Assembly: GCA_903893625.1 (NCBI GenBank)
Contig: CAITND010000189.1
Coordinates: forward strand, 1-64,000
Length of the DNA: 64,000 nucleotides
Direction of reading: 5' to 3'
Source of the DNA: an uncultured Oscillatoriales cyanobacterium
GTDB lineage: Bacteria > Cyanobacteriota > Cyanobacteriia > Cyanobacteriales > Microcoleaceae
Shown here piece by piece: positions 57,129-64,000 of the stretch (the first letter of the stretch is position 1; every line of letters starts with the position of its first letter). Position numbers and translations under genes: made by a program. The notes beneath the pieces were generated by a model. It ran no database searches, was not told the DNA's origin, and saw only the letters and a program-made list of their open reading frames with translations.

Positions 57129-57425
57129 ATGTTATCAACTGATGTTAGACAAGAATCCATGATGAAAAGAATTGAGCAAGTTGTTTCGATTTTAATGAAA
57201 GAACGTCCTTTGTTTAAAGAAGAACTGAATCAGTCAAAAATGATTGAAGAGTTATTTAAACTCTTTCAAGAAAACTTACCTTTTGAAAAATTTAACACGA
57301 TGTCAGATCAGGAATTAAAGAAACATTGTAGTCTGATTATGGTGACAGAAGCAGTGGCGGGAACTTTGAATGAATTAACACCTGAACAAATGGCTATTTT
57401 TGATGAAGTAATTAAACGGAAATAA
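57129..57425 (+). CDS. Putative antitoxin partner of a PIN toxin
   Basis: A 98-residue, mainly helical acidic protein (MKRIEQVVSILMKERPLFKE, then LNELTPEQMAIFDEVIKRK). It has no recognisable DNA-binding motif. Its stop is followed immediately by the ATG of a PIN-domain gene, and an AACGGAGG ribosome-binding site precedes it. I call it an antitoxin from position alone. Confidence 0.6.
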   Translation: MLSTDVRQESMMKRIEQVVSILMKERPLFKEELNQSKMIEELFKLFQENLPFEKFNTMSDQELKKHCSLIMVTEAVAGTLNELTPEQMAIFDEVIKRK

Positions 57426-57833
57426 ATGATTATGAGTTATTTATTAGATACTAATATTGTTTCCTTATCCCTGAAAAATAATCTTAAAGTCAAGGGAAAG
57501 CTCAAACAATTAGAATCTCAAAAAGAATTACTCTGTATCAGTTGCATTACTTATTTTGAAATTAAAAGAGGATTATTTGCAGTAAAAGCAACTAAACAAC
57601 TAGAGAGATTTAATGAATTTTGCCAAGATTATCAAATTATTTTATTAGATGATTTAGCAATTTTAGAGAAAGCAGCCGAAATTCATGCCAATTTAAGGTT
57701 AAGAGGATTACCGATCCAAACAGAAGATATTTTAATTGCTGCTACTGCTATGGTTAAAGGTTTAATTCTGGTTTCTAATGATAGTGATTTATTGAGAGTT
57801 GAGGGTTTAAGTTTAGAGAATTGGGTAGAGTGA
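57426..57833 (+). CDS. PIN-domain ribonuclease toxin (VapC-like)
   Basis: The 135-residue PIN protein has the first acidic motif in SYLLDTNIVSLSL, Glu in ISCITYFEIKRGLF and the later acidic pair in PIQTEDILIAATAM and LVSNDSDLLRV. VapC toxins cut tRNA or rRNA and are held by the upstream antitoxin. All catalytic residues appear intact. Start either at 57426 or at the ATG two codons in. Confidence 0.88.
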   Translation: MIMSYLLDTNIVSLSLKNNLKVKGKLKQLESQKELLCISCITYFEIKRGLFAVKATKQLERFNEFCQDYQIILLDDLAILEKAAEIHANLRLRGLPIQTEDILIAATAMVKGLILVSNDSDLLRVEGLSLENWVE

Positions 57834-57915
57834 TAAGTTGAAGTTTTGTTGAAGGTGTTATATAGCGATCGCACCCTCAACAACCCTAAAATAAAAAGCG
57901 ATCACATTAACAACT

Positions 57916-58242
57916 TTACTCCAGATCAAGGGGATTAAAAGTAATTGAAGATTGTGCGCTATGACGAAGATAAAGAATATAAACGATATCCTCTCGAATG
58001 GTGAAAATAATTCGGTATTTATTCCTTGATTTCCCATAAATAATTTGTCTAATTTCTTCAGGAAAATCATCGTTTTCTCTAGCTAAAGCAAAACGTTTCG
58101 GCTTATCTTGCAAAGTAGCAATAGTATTCATTAAATCTCTAAACCATTGATCAGCATAATTAGGGTTAAGATTTTTTAACCAAAGATAAGCAGATTCTAT
58201 TTCTAGTTTAGCATTCTGGGTTAATTTAACTTGAAATTCCAT
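57916..58242 (-). CDS. ParE/RelE-family toxin
   Basis: The 108-residue toxin has the fold signature (VKLTQNAKLEIESAYLWLKN, LQDKPKRFALARENDDF, YGKSRNKYRIIFTIREDIVY, ILYLRHSAQS). ParE members poison gyrase and RelE members cut mRNA; the subgroup cannot be settled from sequence. Its start overlaps the antitoxin end by 17 nt. Confidence 0.88.
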   Translation of the reverse strand: MEFQVKLTQNAKLEIESAYLWLKNLNPNYADQWFRDLMNTIATLQDKPKRFALARENDDFPEEIRQIIYGKSRNKYRIIFTIREDIVYILYLRHSAQSSITFNPLDLE

Positions 58243-58516
58243 GTTTTTGCTGCATTTCTTCGATGAATTGATTTAGGGGTTGTGTGTCACCTGTTGCTAT
58301 ATCTTCTAATCCTTTTTTAATCCCAATAATAGTTTCTAATTTCTCGATAAAATCTAGTAATTTTTGATAAGATCCAGCATCTTGTACTACTAATTCGGCT
58401 TTCCCATTAACAGTTAAAACGATAGGATTACCTGTTTCTTTCATCTGGGTAATCATTTCATTTGTATTCCGTTTAAAGGTTGAGAGGGATTGAATATCTC
58501 GATTTAGATTAATCAT
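58226..58516 (-). CDS. Phd/YefM-type antitoxin
   Basis: The 96-residue antitoxin has an N-terminal Phd/YefM DNA-binding fold (MINLNRDIQSLSTFKRNTNE, then GNPIVLTVNGKAELVVQDAG) and a C-terminal toxin-binding helix (GDTQPLNQFIEEMQQKHGIS). It lies upstream of and overlaps the toxin gene, the standard order. Confidence 0.9.
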   Translation of the reverse strand: MINLNRDIQSLSTFKRNTNEMITQMKETGNPIVLTVNGKAELVVQDAGSYQKLLDFIEKLETIIGIKKGLEDIATGDTQPLNQFIEEMQQKHGISS

Positions 58517-58681
58517 GGTTGGGGACTTGGCACTAAATTTGCATTTAATTTAATGTTAGCACAAAATAGCAAAAGTGATCGCACTCTCAACACTCCTACA
58601 ATAAAAAGCGATCGCACCCTCAACAACCCTACAATAAAATAGGTTATAATAGCAAGCAGTTAAATAATCACCTAATTCATT

Positions 58682-58906
58682 ATGCAACAAAGTTTTGATG
58701 CGGTTTTTGAAAACGGGGTTTTTCGCCCCTTAGCTGATTTCCAATTAACAGAAGGTCAAACCGTAAAACTTATTATAGAATCGGAATCTATGAAAAAAAC
58801 GAAAGGCTTTCCTACAACGGGAATTATTGCTCAACTAACAGCAAATCCTCTTGTGATTCCTAACTTTCATTCCCTGACAAGAGAGGAAGTGAATGAACGC
58901 TGGTAA
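58682..58906 (+). CDS. AF2212-type (DUF104) antitoxin
   Basis: The 74-residue protein, MQQSFDAVFENGVFRPLADF, then TEGQTVKLIIESE, matches the short beta-strand antitoxins of the AF2212/DUF104 group usually paired with PIN toxins. The end overlaps the PIN gene by 14 nt. Confidence 0.85.
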   Translation: MQQSFDAVFENGVFRPLADFQLTEGQTVKLIIESESMKKTKGFPTTGIIAQLTANPLVIPNFHSLTREEVNERW

Positions 58907-59336
58907 ACCTCAACGTTTTTTTGTTGATTCTAATATTTGGCTATACCGTTTTATCGTTAATCCTAATGATTCAGATGCTAGAGCAAAACAACCAATAGCT
59001 ACAAGTATTACCAGTCAAGAAAACCTAGTTATTAGCACGCAGGTTGTCAATGAAGTCTGCTCAAATTTAATTCGCAAAGCCAGGTTTAATAATTCACAGA
59101 TTCAAAGTCTAATTGAGGATTTTGAAGCGGGCTGTGAAATTTTACCTGTTTCTTTTGCAACAATTCAGTATGCTGTAAATTTGCGGGATTGCTATTTATT
59201 TTCATTTTGGGATAGTATAATCATTGCTAGTGCAATTTTAGGCGATATAACTGTTCTATATTCAGAAGATATGCAAGATGGTTTAATCATCGAAGATACT
59301 TTACAGATTATCAACCCATTCAGAGATTTAAAATGA
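58893..59336 (+). CDS. PIN-domain ribonuclease toxin
   Basis: The 147-residue PIN protein has Asp in RFFVDSNIWLYRFI, Glu in STQVVNEVCSNLIRK, and acidic residues in SFWDSIIIASAIL and LYSEDMQDG. It pairs with the overlapping DUF104 antitoxin. It appears intact. Confidence 0.88.
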   Translation: MNAGKPQRFFVDSNIWLYRFIVNPNDSDARAKQPIATSITSQENLVISTQVVNEVCSNLIRKARFNNSQIQSLIEDFEAGCEILPVSFATIQYAVNLRDCYLFSFWDSIIIASAILGDITVLYSEDMQDGLIIEDTLQIINPFRDLK

Positions 59337-59365
59337 GCGATCGCACTTCTAACTCCCACACATCC

Positions 59366-59400
59366 TAAAAACCCGGTTTCTTAAAGAAACCGGGTTTTTA
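59366..59400. terminator. Bidirectional terminator AAAAACCCGGTTTCTT/AAGAAACCGGGTTTTT
   Basis: A perfect stem of up to 16 bp (59367 onward with 59384-59399) with A/T runs on both sides, between the convergent PIN and methyltransferase genes. The stem is a member of the ACCCGGTTTCT repeat family. Confidence 0.9.
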
Positions 59401-59422
59401 ATCCCCATAGTGGTTGAGATTA

Positions 59423-60895
59423 TCAAATATCTAAGTCTAACTCCATCTGATTAACTTTCACTTCTTTTTGTTTTTCAGCACTTTTAACAACTTCTAAACT
59501 TAAACGAATATTTAATCTTTTTTGATTTTCAATAATATCTTGGACTGTGACAATTTGAATCTTATCACAACTTTGACTCATGTATTGACTCTGATAATAA
59601 CCAGCAGATTTTGCCGTTTTTATCATATCTTTAGTGGGATTTTCTAAAGTTATAAATATGGCTATACTAGCATTTTCTAGGGTCATTGTTCCTATTAAAT
59701 CTCGGATATCTCCTGGTTTTACTTTTCCTGATTTGACTTGAAAAATTATCTTTTCAGGTTCATTTTGATTACCTTGAAAGTAAGCAATTCCGTCTACACC
59801 TTGATCTGCACCTTTTTTAGTTTTAATGATTCCTTTGTTATCAGTATAAGTTAAGATTGCCCATTTTTCAAATTCTTTTCGAGTGCGATCGTCTGCTTTA
59901 TTTGCTAATTCTGTTGCACTTTCTATATCTTTAGGAATACCATGCAGTTTAATAGTCTGTAAAACCCCTTTTTCAAAGCTATCTTCTAATCTTCTTAAGA
60001 TTAAACTAATACTTTGATAAGTAATATCAATTCCTATCCATTTTCGGTCTAATCTTTGGGAAACTGCAACGGTTGTACCACATCCACAATAAGCATCTAA
60101 TATCACATCATTTTCGTTAGAACTTGCTTTAATTATTCTTTCTAATAATGCTTCTGGTTTCTGTGTTGGATAACCTAATCTTTCTGAACTTTCTGAACCG
60201 ATAGAAGGTATATCAAAAACATCTTTTTGAAAAACCATTGAATATTGTAATCCTGTTTCTTTATCTATTTGAAAATCACTTTTTTTAAATCCATATTTGT
60301 GCATCATATAAGATTTTTCTTTTTGAGGATTAAATAAATATTTTTTTGTTTTTGTATAAAAAAATATCACATCATGTTTTCTAGCAAATCTTTTTTTTGT
60401 TGCTCCTCCTGTTTTATAACTCCAAATAATTTCGTTTTGAAATTCTCCACCCTGAGAACAAAAAACAGCATCTAATACTAATTTTAAATAATGACTTGCA
60501 TTCGGATCACAATGTAAATAAAAACTACCTGTAGGTTTTAAAACTCGATAAATTTCTGTTATTCTTAAAGTCATACTCACTAAATAAGCAAGTAAACTTC
60601 CTGTTCCTAAAACATTCCTTAAACCTGTAATTAAAGCAATACATTGATGGGTAAATTTACCATTATAATTAGTAATAATTTCATCTATTCCATGAATAGC
60701 GTAATCATCCCATTCCCAGGTATCAATAAACGCCTGTGCTTGAGCTTTATCCTCTGAACCAATATTATTATAGATTTGATTGTAATTGCGTTTAGAATTA
60801 AAAGGAGGATCAATATAACATAGGTCAACTGATTCATCTTTAATGTAACGTCTTAAAACTTCTAAATTATCGCCATAATAAAGTTGATTAACCAT
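59423..60895 (-). CDS. DNA methyltransferase fused to an Mrr-like nuclease domain
   Basis: From ATG 60895 (MVNQLYYGDNLEVLRRYIKD) the protein has 490 residues. The beta-class amino-methyltransferase has the catalytic DPPF in LCYIDPPFNSKRNYN (about 33-36) and the SAM motif in LDAYCGCGTTVAVSQ (about residue 270), so motif IV precedes motif I. The C-terminal 150 residues resemble an Mrr/PD-(D/E)XK nuclease (GADQGVDGIAYFQGN, IIFQVKSGKVKPGDIRDLIG). This suggests a single-chain restriction-modification enzyme. No separate specificity subunit or nuclease is adjacent. Confidence 0.85.
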   Translation of the reverse strand: MVNQLYYGDNLEVLRRYIKDESVDLCYIDPPFNSKRNYNQIYNNIGSEDKAQAQAFIDTWEWDDYAIHGIDEIITNYNGKFTHQCIALITGLRNVLGTGSLLAYLVSMTLRITEIYRVLKPTGSFYLHCDPNASHYLKLVLDAVFCSQGGEFQNEIIWSYKTGGATKKRFARKHDVIFFYTKTKKYLFNPQKEKSYMMHKYGFKKSDFQIDKETGLQYSMVFQKDVFDIPSIGSESSERLGYPTQKPEALLERIIKASSNENDVILDAYCGCGTTVAVSQRLDRKWIGIDITYQSISLILRRLEDSFEKGVLQTIKLHGIPKDIESATELANKADDRTRKEFEKWAILTYTDNKGIIKTKKGADQGVDGIAYFQGNQNEPEKIIFQVKSGKVKPGDIRDLIGTMTLENASIAIFITLENPTKDMIKTAKSAGYYQSQYMSQSCDKIQIVTVQDIIENQKRLNIRLSLEVVKSAEKQKEVKVNQMELDLDI

Positions 60896-61092
60896 TATTT
60901 TTAGCAAATTACTTTGCTTGAGTCAAACTTGATTAATCATTTTTATACTAAATTGATTTTTTGTCATAGTGGAAAATATCTGATATTACCTGATGTTTTA
61001 TTAAGAAGTATTAAGACAATACCTGAAAAAACCTGATAATCTGGAAGGAAATTGAGTTATAATGACTAAAAGTGTTACCTCATCTAACTTTT

Positions 61093-62466
61093 ATGACTGT
61101 TACAGAAATTTTACAATTTGTAGATAGCTTAGTATTTTCTGAGACAGAGAAGCATTTAGATGATCTGCAAAAAAAGATTGTTGAAGAAGTATTTAAAGGT
61201 AAAACTTATCAGCAAATTGCAGACATTTATGATTATGATGAGGGTTATATTGGTGATGAATGTAGGAAGTTATTTAAAATTTTATCTGAACAGTTAGGAG
61301 AAAATATTAATAAATCTAATTTTTGTTGGACTATAGAAAGATTACAACTAAAATCATCACCGCTTATTATACACACAAACAGTAACCATAGTAAGCAAAA
61401 TAATAATCATACTTTTAATTTTTGTGTGCCAAGTGTAAACGAGTCTAATAACAATCAAGAAAAAAACCTAAACACTAAATCTAAATCAGTTTATTACGAT
61501 TTAACCCTAGCTCCTCAAATCATAAATTTTTATAACCGAGAAACTGAACTTAAAACTATTTCTAATTGGATATTAAAGCAAAATACTCGTTTAATCTCAA
61601 TATTAGGATTATCGGGAATGGGTAAAACTGCTCTTGTTAAAAGATTTATTGATTTAAACTTAGATCAATTTGAAGCTATTATCTGGAGAAGTTTAAAATA
61701 TCCTAAACCTTTAGAGTTGCTGGTTAAGGATTTATTGAATATTATTAAACCAGAAGACAAACAAACTATAGATGATCAAGTCAAACAATTATTAGATATA
61801 CTCATTAATAAAAAATGTTTAATTATCCTTGATGATGTGCAGAATATCTTTACTCCGGGTCAATTCGCGGGACAATATCAACCGGAATATCAAAGTTATC
61901 AAAACTTTTTTACCTTGATCACAGAAATTGAACATCAGAGTAGTTTCATTTTAATTAGTCAAGAAAAATATGCAGAAATGGAATGTTTAGATGAGCAGTT
62001 ATATCCAGTTAAGTGTTTAGAATTATCGGGTTTATATGATACTAATATTTTGAATAATAAAGGGTTGGAAAATCAAGAATTTTGGTTAAATTTAATTAAT
62101 TTATATGAAGGAAATCCTAGTTATTTAAAAAGTATTGCTATTTCAATTAAAAATATATTTGATGGTGATGTTGCTGAGTTTTTAGATGAGAATGAATTAG
62201 TGATTACTCAAGAGATGCGATCGCATTTTAACCAACTGTTTAACCGACTCTCACCTATTGAACAACAAATCGTTTTAAAATTAAGTCAATTTGAGCAACC
62301 TTTATCCAGAGAAACATTGAGAGAAAGTGTAAAGTTATCATCAACGGATTTAATTAATGGATTACAATCTTTACAACAACGGTATTTAGTTACTAAAATT
62401 AAACAGGATCAAATTATGTTTAAATTGTCTTCTGTTTTTAGAGAATTTGTAAAAAACTTTTGTTAA
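61093..62466 (+). CDS. NB-ARC (STAND) protein with N-terminal HTH, no C-terminal sensor
   Basis: From ATG 61093 (MTVTEILQFVDSLVFSETEK) it has 457 residues. Residues about 1-80 form a helix-turn-helix (VFKGKTYQQIADIYDYDEGY) like that of cyanobacterial vWA-MoxR-associated STAND proteins (from memory). The NB-ARC ATPase shows Walker A ILGLSGMGKTALVKRF (about 169-184) and Walker B CLIILDDVQNIF (about 242). It ends after a winged-helix-like segment (LINGLQSLQQRYLVTKIKQD) with no WD40 or TPR sensor. STAND proteins often sense phage. Divergent from the methyltransferase, from which it is separated by a 197-nt promoter region. Confidence 0.85.
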   Translation: MTVTEILQFVDSLVFSETEKHLDDLQKKIVEEVFKGKTYQQIADIYDYDEGYIGDECRKLFKILSEQLGENINKSNFCWTIERLQLKSSPLIIHTNSNHSKQNNNHTFNFCVPSVNESNNNQEKNLNTKSKSVYYDLTLAPQIINFYNRETELKTISNWILKQNTRLISILGLSGMGKTALVKRFIDLNLDQFEAIIWRSLKYPKPLELLVKDLLNIIKPEDKQTIDDQVKQLLDILINKKCLIILDDVQNIFTPGQFAGQYQPEYQSYQNFFTLITEIEHQSSFILISQEKYAEMECLDEQLYPVKCLELSGLYDTNILNNKGLENQEFWLNLINLYEGNPSYLKSIAISIKNIFDGDVAEFLDENELVITQEMRSHFNQLFNRLSPIEQQIVLKLSQFEQPLSRETLRESVKLSSTDLINGLQSLQQRYLVTKIKQDQIMFKLSSVFREFVKNFC

Positions 62467-62478
62467 GGTTAAAATTAT

Positions 62479-62664
62479 TTATTTTGATAATTTATTTAAG
62501 GCATCAGTCATTTTTTGACCATTAGACTTGGTTTCCGATGTTGATATTTCTTCTTCTAAAAAAGTAATTTTAACTTTAACTGAACTATCTAAGTTGATGT
62601 CGGGAGTTTGATCCAGCCATTGAATAGAATTGTTTTTTAAAATAGCGTTGAAAGTTTTTAGCAT
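62479..62664 (-). CDS. Small orphan antitoxin-like protein
   Basis: From ATG 62664 (MLKTFNAILKNNSIQWLDQT) it has 61 residues; the upstream frame is probably unused. An N-terminal beta-hairpin (FNAILKNNSIQWLDQTP) and VKVKITFLEEE resemble cyanobacterial antitoxins of the DUF104/UPF0175-like kind. No toxin gene is adjacent, so it is an orphan or mis-assigned. Confidence 0.55.
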   Translation of the reverse strand: MLKTFNAILKNNSIQWLDQTPDINLDSSVKVKITFLEEEISTSETKSNGQKMTDALNKLSK

Positions 62665-62706
62665 GATTTTTTTAATAATTAATAATTGGCTAATTCTGGT
62701 GAACAC

Positions 62707-63376
62707 CTACAAGAAGCATAAACTAATAATTGTACTATAGCAATCCTAAATAGGTTGTAATATTTTAGGGTAGGGGTTGGGTCTCCCAACCCCTACAGGT
62801 TTTGATCACAAATTATTTAGACTTGCTATATATAGAATTAAAATTTTTTAGCCTGATTTTTTGCTTTGGGCTGCTGAGATCGATGACGGCTGCACTCCCG
62901 CCCTCCCCCTGCTCTCCCCAGATAAGCAACCCTCCTCTTTTCTCCATACCGTTAGCAGTTGGGAACGCCCACTCCACAGACCCCTCTCTTCTTCTTCACA
63001 AAATTTACACTTTTTTGTCTCTGCACCGCCCTATACTTCTAAATGTAGGCTATTGCAGGATAATGTTGAACAGGAATTCAAAATGTCAACGTTTTGAACC
63101 AGCAGGCAGAAGGATACGGTAACATCCCGCCACAACCCCATCTAACCTAACTCTCCTGTTGACTTCGTTTATACAGTTAACGACTTTGCGGGATTAGGTT
63201 TAGTAAGAAATTAAAGCTGAAACCCCTACAAACATCTATCCTTTACCGAAAGTCTACCGCCATCCAATCCATAATTTTGGGATAAATCCTTTTAGATTTG
63301 GGGTTGAGTTATCTCTCAAACCTTTAAAATCTAAAATTCTTGCCTCTTAAGTGAAAGTTTTAAGGAATATAGTCTC
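62707..63376. other. 670-nt intergenic region with one hairpin repeat
   Basis: It holds a perfect 12-bp hairpin (see 62770-62796). The rest, including plus-strand frames at about 62802-63122, has no family, no ribosome-binding site and a Pro/Ser/Leu-rich random look. I see no gene. The last 60 nt lead into the coiled-coil gene. Confidence 0.6.
62770..62796. repeat. Perfect hairpin GTAGGGGTTGGG-TCT-CCCAACCCCTAC
   Basis: A perfect 12-bp inverted repeat with a 3-nt loop (62770-62781 with 62785-62796), typical of short palindromic interspersed repeats in filamentous cyanobacteria. Confidence 0.9.
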
Positions 63377-64000
63377 ATGTCCACCAATAGAAAAAAACGC
63401 ACTCCTTCTAATCCCAGTCCTGCTTCTGCCATTAGTGACAAAGTAAAAGTTACGGTTTCATTAACGGCTAATTCAGCGCAACATTTAGAAACCTTCGCTA
63501 AAGAATTAGGAGTCTCAAAATCTGAATTATTTGAACGCCTAGCCAAAGGAGAGTTAAATCTAGCCACAGAAGGCCAACAAACAACCCCTTCTACTTCCCC
63601 AGAAACGGAAGCAACTGTTAATGTAGAATCTCCTGCACCCTCGACTAACGAAGCTGAACTCAAACAGCAGATTGAAGAACAGGCGAATACCATTCAAGAG
63701 TTACAGCAACAACTCGCTAGGGTATCGGAGTTAGAAGCTCAACTGGCACAAACCGTTGATTCTGCAACCTATGAAGCCTTAAAACAAGAAGCAGAAAACC
63801 TAAAACAAACCGTTACTGATCTGCAAAATCAACTGAAACAAAAAGTAACACAAACTGTTAACTCAAAAGCGTATCAGGCTTTACAAAAAGCATCTGAAAA
63901 ACAGCAATCAACGATTGCTCAATTACAAACTCAATTAACTCGAATTACTGAATTAGAACAACAATTAGCAGCAGCTATTCCGGCAGAAACCCACCAAGCC
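63377..64000 (+). CDS. RHH-like/coiled-coil protein (partial)
   Basis: The gene runs off the right edge after 208 codons. The N-terminus is basic (MSTNRKKRTPSNPSPASAIS), followed by a possible ribbon-helix-helix segment (KVKVTVSLTANSAQHLETFA, then LGVSKSELFERL). A Ser/Thr/Pro linker and long heptad coiled coils follow (LKQQIEEQANTIQELQQQLA and two further TVDSATYEALKQ-like repeats). I do not recognise a specific family. DNA binding at the N-terminus is an inference. Confidence 0.7.
   Translation, partial: MSTNRKKRTPSNPSPASAISDKVKVTVSLTANSAQHLETFAKELGVSKSELFERLAKGELNLATEGQQTTPSTSPETEATVNVESPAPSTNEAELKQQIEEQANTIQELQQQLARVSELEAQLAQTVDSATYEALKQEAENLKQTVTDLQNQLKQKVTQTVNSKAYQALQKASEKQQSTIAQLQTQLTRITELEQQLAAAIPAETHQA

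Noticed and set aside
62802-63122. 106-codon frame in the right-hand intergenic region
   Set aside because: Composition looks random (Pro/Ser/Leu-rich), no ribosome-binding site, and a second frame overlaps it equally well.

Overview
The window looks like chromosomal DNA of a filamentous, Planktothrix/Oscillatoria-like cyanobacterium. The evidence is NdhN of the NDH-1 complex, LdpA, an apocarotenoid-type dioxygenase, the cyanobacterial ATP synthase order I-a-c-b'-b-delta-alpha-gamma, many HIP1 (GCGATCGC) octamers, and heptameric short tandem repeats in many intergenic gaps. The genus is inferred from memory of such repeats; the phylum is secure.

Region 1 (1-7.6 kb): the minus-strand S10/spc ribosomal operon rplC-rplD-rplW-rplB-rpsS-rplV-rpsC-rplP-rpmC-rpsQ-rplN-rplX, driven by a clear sigma70-type promoter about 490 nt upstream of rplC and continuing past the left edge. 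ndhN is divergent. Region 2 (7.7-13 kb): an AT-rich accessory island placed between ndhN and ldpA. It holds a Pepco-like small protein, a broken caspase N-terminus, an Hsp90/GHKL-type ATPase and an eight-repeat winged-helix-like protein, with an arylsulfatase C-terminal scar at its edge. Region 3 (13-16 kb): ldpA and an R3H/AAA (Ycf45-like) ATPase.

Region 4 (16.5-25.9 kb): a chemosensory cluster cheR(TPR)-double CheW-MCP-cheA(REC)-cheB, probably controlling twitching/gliding motility. It is interrupted by an IS200/IS605-type tnpB element whose right end lies exactly on the cheA stop codon. Region 5 (25.9-31 kb): a FecR-like exported protein, a small exported protein, a DrrAB-type ABC exporter and an orphan OmpR-type response regulator. 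Region 6 (31.2-37.7 kb): one giant gene (2170 aa) made of two repeat families around a Thr/Pro hinge.

Region 7 (37.8-46.4 kb): YajQ, a DprA-like Rossmann protein, a carotenoid oxygenase and an SH3b protein. They are followed by accessory genes: two Uma2 proteins, a Fic protein flanked by ~160-200 bp direct repeats, and a RecF/OLD-like ATPase translationally coupled to a DUF4276 (TOPRIM-like) protein. Region 8 (46.5-52.9 kb): the atp1 operon, with a decayed IS end just upstream of its first gene. Region 9 (53.3-64 kb): proS, then a defence/toxin-antitoxin island. It holds two tandem Uma2 genes, an AbrB antitoxin with a dead PIN toxin, three toxin-antitoxin pairs, a methyltransferase fused to an Mrr-like nuclease domain, and an NB-ARC (STAND) protein. 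A partial ribbon-helix-helix/coiled-coil gene runs off the right edge.

No tRNA, rRNA or CRISPR array was seen. All family assignments are from reading the translated sequence and memory of the families; no database search was run.
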